From contig NZ_NAEW01000005.1 of the NCBI RefSeq assembly GCF_002075345.1, positions 248,001 to 312,000 on the forward strand: 64,000 nt of DNA, in the 5' to 3' direction. The notes under the pieces are model-generated. The model saw only the letters and a program-made list of their open reading frames with translations, searched no databases and had not been told where the DNA came from. Of this stretch, positions 58,055-64,000 are shown piece by piece. The stretch is from Citrobacter braakii. Its GTDB lineage: Bacteria > Pseudomonadota > Gammaproteobacteria > Enterobacterales > Enterobacteriaceae. Position numbers and translations under genes: made by a program. Positions within the stretch are counted from its first letter, which is position 1. Every line of letters begins with the position of its first letter.

Positions 58055-58612
58055 TTACTGGATAACCAGCGTGTTAATGATGTTTTCTGCGGTAGTCTGC
58101 GCTTTTTGCTGATCGTCAGCAGGCAGCGTGATTTGCAGAGTCAGCAGTTGGTTATCGACTTTACCCAACACCACGGAAGAGTAAGCGGTCTGGCCTTTGG
58201 CCGAGATGATGCTGTCTAACTGCTGCAGCGTGTGGCCTTTCAGCTCAATAGATTTATTGGTGACGACCTGCAACTGCGGGTCGCGGCTACGCTGCTGATC
58301 TTCCAGGCGTTTTGCCAGAACAGCCAGGTCTTCGTTGGTATTGTCGCCAACAATCACAATCACCGCTTTCTGGCCGGTTGCGTCAGAATAAACGTGCATA
58401 TTGTTCGCCTGGGTGCCCAGTTTGCCGCTCTGATCGGTCATATCCGCTGGCAGGGAAAAACTGAGTTTACCGTCCAACAGGCTGACCGGTTGTCCGGTGG
58501 CGCTACTTTCTGCGGCAGCACCCTCTGCTGGCGCTTTTGTATCGCTATTATCACAGGCCGCAAGCCCCATAACCAGCAGGCCAATACCGACATATTTAAC
58601 CAGATTGCGCAT
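58055..58612 (-). CDS. dcrB: Lipoprotein DcrB
   Basis: A 185-residue lipoprotein with the signal [24 protein letters not shown] is the lipobox and Cys20 the lipidated residue. E. coli DcrB is required for phage C1 and C6 infection and affects envelope lipoprotein maturation. The start at 58612 restores the E. coli N terminus; 18 upstream codons in frame are not part of the gene. Confidence 0.95.
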   Translation of the reverse strand: MRNLVKYVGIGLLVMGLAACDNSDTKAPAEGAAAESSATGQPVSLLDGKLSFSLPADMTDQSGKLGTQANNMHVYSDATGQKAVIVIVGDNTNEDLAVLAKRLEDQQRSRDPQLQVVTNKSIELKGHTLQQLDSIISAKGQTAYSSVVLGKVDNQLLTLQITLPADDQQKAQTTAENIINTLVIQ

Positions 58613-58684
58613 TGACTTCTTCCTTTCGATAAACGGCCATAACGGCTCATTCGTCCATCTTATCACAACTCGGAAAATGAACCT

Positions 58685-59350
58685 TTAACTCGTCTGCAAT
58701 GCAGAGATTTCGGATTTATCTGCCAGCCTTTTCAGTAACATATTCAGCAGCACGCCGTACATCGGCAGGAAGAAAATAATGCTGATCAGCACTTTGAAGC
58801 AGTAGTCGACCAGCGCGATTTCCATCCAGTGCTCGGCCATAAAGGCATCTGGGCTGCGCCAGAAAGCGATAAAGAAGAAGGCTAACGTATCGCTGATGTT
58901 GCCAAACAGCGTGGAGGCCGTTGGTGCCAGCCACCAGCGACGATTCTGACGCAGGCGGTTAAAGACATGCACATCCAGAATTTGACCCAGCGCGTAAGCC
59001 ATAAAGCTGGCGGCGGCGATACGGGCGACAAACAGATTAAAGTGCAGCAGTGCGCCGAATCCCTGCCACGATCCCATATAGAACAGTGATGAAACGACAT
59101 AGGAGATCAGCAGCGCGGGGATCATTACCGCAAAGATGATACGTCGTGCCAACGGTGCGCCAAAAATACGCACGGTCAGATCGGTCGCGAGGAAAATAAA
59201 CGGAAAGCTGAAAGCGCCCCATGTGGTATGGAAACCAAAAATGGAGATCGGTAGCTGCACCAGATAGTTGCTGGAGGTGATCACCAGCAGATGAAATAGC
59301 GATAGCCAAAACAACGCTTTTACGCGTTGAGATTGTGTAAACGGAGTCAT
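58685..59350 (-). CDS. yhhQ: Queuosine precursor transporter YhhQ
   Basis: A 221-residue, six-segment inner-membrane protein of the ECF-like VUT1 family. E. coli YhhQ takes up preQ0 and preQ1 for queuosine synthesis. Characteristic segments are FIFLATDLTVRIFGAPLARR and FGNISDTLAFFFIAFW. The start at 59350 (MTPFTQSQ) is behind AAGG and corresponds to the E. coli start. It diverges from tusA. Confidence 0.93.
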   Translation of the reverse strand: MTPFTQSQRVKALFWLSLFHLLVITSSNYLVQLPISIFGFHTTWGAFSFPFIFLATDLTVRIFGAPLARRIIFAVMIPALLISYVVSSLFYMGSWQGFGALLHFNLFVARIAAASFMAYALGQILDVHVFNRLRQNRRWWLAPTASTLFGNISDTLAFFFIAFWRSPDAFMAEHWMEIALVDYCFKVLISIIFFLPMYGVLLNMLLKRLADKSEISALQTS

Positions 59351-59518
59351 ATTGTGACCTTTTTGTTGGATGGGGTGAGGGAACCCAATAAAAAACCGTC
59401 GCATGATACTGCTTTAAGAGCACATTGCAATGGTTGTTTTTCACGCAATCGTTAACCTGATTGGCTTACGCCACAACAGAGCGTAAAATAACGCCGTTTT
59501 TGAATGAACGAGACTACG

Positions 59519-59764
59519 ATGAGCGATCTGTTTACCTCTCCCGACCATACTCTTGATGCCCAGGGGCTGCGCTGCCCGGAACCCGTAATGATGGTGCGTA
59601 AAACCGTGCGCGGCATGCAGGCGGGTGAAACGCTGCTGATTGTCGCCGACGATCCGGCGACAACCCGTGACATTCCCGGCTTCTGTACCTTTATGGAGCA
59701 TGAGCTGGTAGCAAAAGAGACCGACTCTCTGCCGTACCGCTATCTGGTGCGCAAAGGCCAGTAA
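59519..59764 (+). CDS. tusA: Sulfur carrier protein TusA
   Basis: An 81-residue SirA/TusA protein that accepts persulfide sulfur from IscS for tRNA 2-thiolation and molybdopterin synthesis. The active motif [13 protein letters not shown] contains the catalytic Cys (residue 19). The start MSDLF at 59519 matches E. coli; five upstream codons are excluded. A REP element follows. Confidence 0.96.
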   Translation: MSDLFTSPDHTLDAQGLRCPEPVMMVRKTVRGMQAGETLLIVADDPATTRDIPGFCTFMEHELVAKETDSLPYRYLVRKGQ

Positions 59765-59769
59765 TCTCA

Positions 59770-59801
59770 GCCGGATGGCGCTAATGCAACTCCCGTCCGG
59801 C
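59770..59801. repeat. REP element between tusA and zntA
   Basis: GCCGGA (59770-59775) and TCCGGC (59796-59801) enclose TGGCGCTAATGC, the REP arrangement, between convergent genes. Confidence 0.75.
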
Positions 59802-59810
59802 ACAGACGCA

Positions 59811-62009
59811 TTATCCTTTACGTAGTAACCGCAGCGCGTTAGCGGTCACCAGTACCGTCGCCCCCGTATCTGCCAGCACCGCCAGCCACAGTCCGGTTAT
59901 CCCGAGCAGCGTGGTGACGAGGAAAATCCCCTTCAGGCCTAGCGCAATCGCAATGTTCTGGCGAATATTGGCGTGGGTGGCGCGGGCTAACTGAATCATT
60001 TGCACCAGACCACGCAGGCGGTTGTGGGTCAGGGCGGCATCGGCGGTTTCCAGGGCGACATCGGTCCCGCTTCCCATCGCAATGCCAATGGTGGCTGCTT
60101 TCATTGCCGGAGCGTCGTTGATGCCGTCGCCGACCATCGCCAGCGGCGACTGTTGGTTAAGATGAGTAACGGCCTGTACTTTATCTTCCGGTAATAGACC
60201 CGCTTTGAATTCGAGACCCAATTCACTGGCAATAGCTGCCGCCGCTCGCGGGTTATCACCCGTCAGGATCACCCCTTTCACGCCAATCTGATTAAGCTCG
60301 CTGATGGCGCTACGGGCGTCGTCGCGCAGCGTGTCCTGTAGGGCCAGCACGCCGAGAACGGCATCGTTACGCAGCACCAGTACCACCGTTTGACCCGCGC
60401 TTTCCAGCTCGCTTATCTGCCCGGCAAAAGCATCGGCAGGCTGCTTACCGGCGGCGCAAATCAGCACGCGTTCGCCGTTGACCAGTGCTTCAATGCCAGA
60501 GCCAACCAGCGCCCGCTGATCTTTTGCGACAGGGATAGTCAGTTCGCGCGTTTGGGCTTCCCGAACAATCGCCTGCGCCAGCGGGTGCGTCGCGCCTTGC
60601 TCTACTGCTGCCGCCAGCGCCAGCAGTTCTGCCTCGCCAATACCGCTTGCCGGGTGAATCGCCGTGACGCGCGGTTTACCGATGGTCAGGGTGCCGGTTT
60701 TATCAAACGCGACCTGCGTTACCCTACCCAACTGCTCCAGCGCGGCCCCGCCTTTGATTAACGCGCCACGACGCGCCGCGGCGGCAAGGCCAGAGGTAAT
60801 GGCTGCGGGTGTGGAAATCACCAGCGCACATGGGCAGCCAATCAGCAGCAGCGTCAGCCCTTTATAAATCCACTCCTGCCAGGATGCGGCAAACAGCAGC
60901 GGTGGTACAAGGGTGACCAACAACGCAACCGCCATAATGGCTGGGGTGTAAATCCGGCTGAAACGGTCAATAAAGCGCTCAATGGGGGCGCGGCGTTCTT
61001 CCGCTTCTTCAATCAATTTCAGAATACGGTCAATGGCGCTGGCACCCGGTTCGGAGAGTACTTCCAGCGTTACCAGACGGTCCACGCTGGTGGCGCCCGC
61101 CGGGACTTTCTCGCCCGTGGCGCGCTCAACCGGTATCGATTCGCCGGTCAGGGCGCTTTCATCAAAGCTGGCAAATCCGGAGACCAGCTTGCCATCGGCA
61201 GGTAAACGCCCACCCGCGGCAACCTCGATAACATCGCCTGGCTGGAGAGTATTGATAGCAACCTCTTCGCGCTCGCCGTTACGCAGGCGCGTGGCGGTTT
61301 CCGGCTTGAGCGCCATCAGTGCGCTGACCCCTTTACGGGCGCGGCTGGCGGCCCATCCTTCCAGGCGTTCGCCAATTAAAAACAGCAGCAGGACCATGGC
61401 GGCTTCGGCCGTCGCGCCGATAAACAGTGCGCCAATGGCGGCCACGCTCATCAACGTTTCAATGGCAAAGTAGCTGCCGGTTTTCATCAGACGCAGGGCC
61501 TGACGGGCAATCGGATACAAACCTACCAGTGTGGTGGCGACAAATGCTATCTGGCCAAAGGGGTGATTGAACTGCTCCAGCCCCCAGCTAATCGCCATCA
61601 TGATAATCAGCGAAATCAGCGGCAGGTTCTCTTTAAACCGCGACTCGGGGGCGGCGTCTGGCGCTTGCTCATCGCGCAGGGTATAGCCTGCCTTTTGCAC
61701 TGCGCTTTCAACTTGCAGGCGGATATCGGAACCCGCGTCGACTACCAGTTTTTCGGTGGCGAACAGAACCTGGACCTGGTTGACGCCGTTGACCTGGCGG
61801 ACCGCATTCTCCACTTTTCGGGCGCAGGCTGCACAGTCCATGCCTGCCACTTTCCAGGAGTAGCGGGTACCCATTACGGTACCGGATACGGGTGGTGGGG
61901 TGGAGCAACTTCCTTCGCAGCAGCAGTCGTCAGCCTTTTGTGGCGCAGGCGCTAGCTTGAAAGAAGAAAATTGTGGGGCTTTTTTGCCACTGGAATCGGG
62001 TGTCGACAT
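59811..62009 (-). CDS. zntA: Zinc/cadmium/lead-exporting P-type ATPase ZntA
   Basis: A 732-residue P1B-ATPase that pumps Zn2+, Cd2+ and Pb2+ out of the cytoplasm. The N terminus has a Cys-rich CCCEGSC segment and a heavy-metal domain with GMDCAAC. The intramembrane site is IGCPCALVIS, the phosphorylation motif is DKTGTLT and the hinge is VGDGINDAPA, all as in E. coli (732 residues). A ZntR palindrome lies upstream, so expression should be metal-induced. Confidence 0.97.
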   Translation of the reverse strand: MSTPDSSGKKAPQFSSFKLAPAPQKADDCCCEGSCSTPPPVSGTVMGTRYSWKVAGMDCAACARKVENAVRQVNGVNQVQVLFATEKLVVDAGSDIRLQVESAVQKAGYTLRDEQAPDAAPESRFKENLPLISLIIMMAISWGLEQFNHPFGQIAFVATTLVGLYPIARQALRLMKTGSYFAIETLMSVAAIGALFIGATAEAAMVLLLFLIGERLEGWAASRARKGVSALMALKPETATRLRNGEREEVAINTLQPGDVIEVAAGGRLPADGKLVSGFASFDESALTGESIPVERATGEKVPAGATSVDRLVTLEVLSEPGASAIDRILKLIEEAEERRAPIERFIDRFSRIYTPAIMAVALLVTLVPPLLFAASWQEWIYKGLTLLLIGCPCALVISTPAAITSGLAAAARRGALIKGGAALEQLGRVTQVAFDKTGTLTIGKPRVTAIHPASGIGEAELLALAAAVEQGATHPLAQAIVREAQTRELTIPVAKDQRALVGSGIEALVNGERVLICAAGKQPADAFAGQISELESAGQTVVLVLRNDAVLGVLALQDTLRDDARSAISELNQIGVKGVILTGDNPRAAAAIASELGLEFKAGLLPEDKVQAVTHLNQQSPLAMVGDGINDAPAMKAATIGIAMGSGTDVALETADAALTHNRLRGLVQMIQLARATHANIRQNIAIALGLKGIFLVTTLLGITGLWLAVLADTGATVLVTANALRLLRKG

Positions 62010-62053
62010 GGCATCCTCCGGTTGATAATCATTTCATATTAACCGGAGGATAC

Positions 62054-62075
62054 ACTCTGGAGTCGACTCCAGAGT
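62054..62075 (-). promoter_or_regulatory. ZntR operator in the zntA promoter
   Basis: A perfect 22-bp palindrome (ACTCTGGAGTC followed by its reverse complement) identical in form to the E. coli ZntR site. The minus-strand -35 TTGACT (62073-62078) overlaps its end, and GTATCC follows at the other end, giving the overlong spacer typical of MerR-family promoters. Confidence 0.93.
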
Positions 62076-62083
62076 CAAGCGGT

Positions 62084-62710
62084 TTAAAGATACAACGAAC
62101 GAACAATCAGGAAATGTCCGGCGAAGTAGCAGGCGGCAGCAATTGCGTTATCGGCGCGGAAGCGGCGACGGTAATGGCTACCCAGCCAGACAATGTTGCC
62201 GATGAACAGGAGTGATGCGCCCATAAAGGCCGACAGCGCCGGAGCGGTCGGGCGGAAGAACCACAGCTCACCAGCCATCCAGACCATCATCAGCGTGATA
62301 CCAATAAAGGTACAGATAGCGATGCGTAGCTCTTCCAGTCGCGTCCAGATCACGGCAATCAGCAACGCCCCCAGCACCACCAGCACCAACGGCAAAGGCC
62401 AGAAGAACGACAGCGTCATTTGGCTGGCGAAGTAAATGGTATACAGCAGATGCGACAGGAAGAATGCCCCCACGGCATACAAAAGGCGTTGGCGCGGTAA
62501 CAGCGTCAGCGCATCGCCCAGCAGCGAGGCAAGCAGGCCAGCCAGCACCAGATAGCTGACAGCATTAAACATTGGCGCCTGCCAGGCCAGCAGCGCTAGC
62601 AGGAGTAAGGTTAGGGGTTTAAAGACCCAGCGTTGCCAGGCGGGCCCACGATAGGAAGCATCCACGAACAACCATGCGGAAAGGCAGACAGCGATAAACG
62701 ACCAAAGCAT
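62084..62710 (-). CDS. yhhN: TMEM86/YhhN-family membrane protein
   Basis: A 208-residue integral membrane protein with about eight hydrophobic segments, of the YhhN/TMEM86 family. Animal TMEM86 proteins are lysoplasmalogenases that split vinyl-ether lysolipids; the role of the enterobacterial protein is uncertain. Length equals E. coli YhhN. The start lies beside the divergent yhhM region. Confidence 0.88.
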   Translation of the reverse strand: MLWSFIAVCLSAWLFVDASYRGPAWQRWVFKPLTLLLLALLAWQAPMFNAVSYLVLAGLLASLLGDALTLLPRQRLLYAVGAFFLSHLLYTIYFASQMTLSFFWPLPLVLVVLGALLIAVIWTRLEELRIAICTFIGITLMMVWMAGELWFFRPTAPALSAFMGASLLFIGNIVWLGSHYRRRFRADNAIAAACYFAGHFLIVRSLYL

Positions 62711-62851
62711 CTTAGTTCCTTGAATTCGTTATTTTTTCGTAAGCGGTGTGCTCACGGCTCTACTGTTCAGTGTAGAGGTCGACACTGCCAGATGACAACA
62801 CCATAACAGGCAATGTATGCTTATTTCCGCATTTTCTGATGGGTTAATAAT

Positions 62852-63226
62852 ATGAGCAAACCACCACTTTTCTTCATTGTTATCATTGTATTAATCGTTG
62901 TTGCTGCGTCGTTTCGCTTCGTTCAGCAGCGGCGTGAAAAAGCCGATAATGATACTGCGCCGTTAGTGCAAAACCAGGTGGTGGTGAGTAACAAACGGGA
63001 AAAACCGCTTAACGATCGGCGATCCCGCCAGCAGGAAGTGAGCCCGGCAGGGACCAGCATGCGCTATGAAGTCAGTTTTAAGCCACAAAGTGGTGGCTTC
63101 GAGCAGACGTTTCGTCTGGATGCCCAGCAGTACCATGCGTTAACGGTCGGGGATAAGGGAACGCTGAGTTACAAAGGTTCGCGTTTTGTTGATTTTACAG
63201 TGAACGCTAAGGTTTCATCTGACTGA
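62852..63226 (+). CDS. yhhM: DUF2500 protein YhhM
   Basis: A 124-residue protein with one N-terminal membrane segment (about 4-22, Phe/Ile/Val-rich) and a soluble domain of the DUF2500 type (MRYEVSFKPQSGGFEQTFRL, LTVGDKGTLSYKGSRFVDF). It is probably anchored in the inner membrane. Function is unknown. Length is near that of E. coli YhhM (119). A REP element directly follows its stop. Confidence 0.88.
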   Translation: MSKPPLFFIVIIVLIVVAASFRFVQQRREKADNDTAPLVQNQVVVSNKREKPLNDRRSRQQEVSPAGTSMRYEVSFKPQSGGFEQTFRLDAQQYHALTVGDKGTLSYKGSRFVDFTVNAKVSSD

Positions 63227-63227
63227 T

Positions 63228-63256
63228 GCCGGATGGCGGCTTACGCTTTGTCCGGC
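63228..63256. repeat. REP element between yhhM and yhhL
   Basis: GCCGGA (63228-63233) and TCCGGC (63251-63256) enclose TGGCGGCTTACGCTTTG, a typical REP, starting 2 bp after the yhhM stop and between convergent genes. Confidence 0.8.
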
Positions 63257-63310
63257 CTGGAGATTTTGTCGCCCCGGCCTGCTAAGCGCCGCCGGGCGAA
63301 AAGATCACAG

Positions 63311-63586
63311 TTACTTTTTCAACTGATCTTTAATCTTCTTCTGCCAAACCAGTAACTCAAAGACGCCGAACAGAAAAATACGGATTTTCTCTCCGCGGGT
63401 CATCTGCGGGCCATCTTTAGGCATGGTGCTTTTTAACAGCGCCAGTTGCATGCCGTGCATCAGCACCATAAAAATCAGTGCGACGTTAACGAAGATGTTA
63501 AGCGGGCGTGGAAAGGGTTGGAAAATATTGAGTAGTAAAAATGCCCAGACGCACAACATCAGCAGGCGTCCCAGGTTAATCAGCAT
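63311..63586 (-). CDS. yhhL: Small membrane protein YhhL (DUF1145)
   Basis: A 91-residue membrane protein of the DUF1145 family with two hydrophobic segments (about 7-22 and 30-48) and a basic C terminus. Function is unknown. The start at 63586 follows GAGGAGA and overlaps the rsmD stop by 11 bp, showing translational coupling. E. coli YhhL has 89 residues. Confidence 0.9.
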   Translation of the reverse strand: MLINLGRLLMLCVWAFLLLNIFQPFPRPLNIFVNVALIFMVLMHGMQLALLKSTMPKDGPQMTRGEKIRIFLFGVFELLVWQKKIKDQLKK

Positions 63587-64000
63587 CGTGTTCTCCTCGT
63601 GCTTCACGTTGGTAAAGGCGATAGGCGACCTGTCCGGCGACTTTTTCACGGTACAGCGACCAGTTCACCGGAACCGGCGGCAAACCGTTTTCTACTTCGC
63701 TTTCAACGTAAATATACGCTTCATTTGCCAGCCAGCCATGAGTTTCCAGAAGAGTTAATGTTTCTTCCAGTAATCCTTTGCGAAACGGCGGGTCAACAAA
63801 CACCACGTTATGCGGCGTACCCGTCTGGGCCAAAAATGTCAGGGTATTGGTGTTGACGACCCGGGCATGGGGAGCTTTCAGCGTGGCGAGATTGTTTTGT
63901 AGCTGCTGTGATACCGCGCGATCCATTTCCAGAAGCGTCGCATTTGCCGCATAGCGAGAGAGGGCTTCCAGCCCCAGCGCGCCGCTGCCGGCGAAGCAGT
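63576..64000 (-). CDS. rsmD: 16S rRNA (guanine966-N2)-methyltransferase RsmD (partial)
   Basis: Only the C-terminal part is in the window; the frame stays open to base 64000 and the start lies beyond. Visible are the SAM-binding CFAGSGALGLEALSR segment at the window edge, LLEMDR, and the catalytic-type motif VFVDPPFRKG. RsmD methylates G966 of 16S rRNA (established in E. coli). The stop overlaps the yhhL start by 11 bp. Confidence 0.95.
   Translation of the reverse strand, partial: CFAGSGALGLEALSRYAANATLLEMDRAVSQQLQNNLATLKAPHARVVNTNTLTFLAQTGTPHNVVFVDPPFRKGLLEETLTLLETHGWLANEAYIYVESEVENGLPPVPVNWSLYREKVAGQVAYRLYQREARGEHDAD

Overview
The window is enterobacterial chromosome. Gene content and order follow the Escherichia coli K-12 segment from yhjK (pdeK) to rsmD almost gene for gene, with E. 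coli-like lengths, REP elements between genes and no tRNA, rRNA, CRISPR array or intact insertion sequence. Departures from K-12 suggest a Citrobacter-like or Salmonella-related member: no acid-fitness (gad/hde) island between the cytochrome c peroxidase gene and gor, no nikABCDE beside nikR, an STY4199-type HEPN protein gene beside treF, and two catabolic clusters between yhiN and yhiI. The genus is an inference.

Layout. 1-11200: end of pdeK, then dctA, yhjJ, kdgK, pdeH, yhjG, yhjE, yhjD and the LysR gene yhjC. 11200-16000: accessory genes among core ones (SDR reductase, LuxR regulator yhjB, a degenerate lysozyme-like gene, a GNAT acetyltransferase, the HEPN membrane protein). 16000-24800: treF, tri-haem peroxidase, gor, rlmJ, prlC, rsmJ. 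24850-26800: an NDH-2-like flavoprotein divergent from an Rrf2 regulator. 27000-32900: dtpB, uspA, uspB, pitA, yhiN. 32900-47700: the accessory catabolic region. 48000-53000: yhiI-rbbA-yhhJ. 53000-55000: nikR without its operon, and a LysR/phenolic acid decarboxylase pair standing where nikABCDE is in E. coli. 55000-64000: acpT, yhhT, yhhS, dcrB, yhhQ, tusA, zntA, yhhN, yhhM, yhhL and the 3' part of rsmD.

The catabolic region has two units that diverge from 38758-39319. The leftward unit encodes an MFS transporter, an RspB/LgoD-like zinc dehydrogenase, a mannonate dehydratase and a fructuronate reductase, with a FadR-type GntR regulator converging on its end. Its likely end product, 2-keto-3-deoxygluconate, is the substrate of KdgK at 3426-4355. 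The rightward unit encodes an MFS transporter, a GlpK-like kinase, a GlpD-like dehydrogenase, an alkyl-DHAP-synthase-like flavoenzyme, a GlpP-type antiterminator, an ABM-domain protein and an iron alcohol dehydrogenase. Four successive junctions are ATGA overlaps.

The most interesting signal is the leader of that rightward operon. A CRP-like site, a good sigma70-type promoter, a strong intrinsic terminator ending in seven T and a competing hairpin all lie before the first gene, and the operon encodes its own GlpP-family antiterminator. This looks like a self-contained, ligand-controlled antitermination circuit for an unidentified glycerol-like substrate. A change at one glycerol-contacting position in the kinase fits a substituted glycerol, possibly a glyceryl ether.

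Other regulatory sites are readable from sequence: sigma28 promoter (pdeH), KdgR box (kdgK), FNR box (peroxidase), sigma32 promoter (prlC), ZntR palindrome (zntA) and a long LysR-type dyad (padC).
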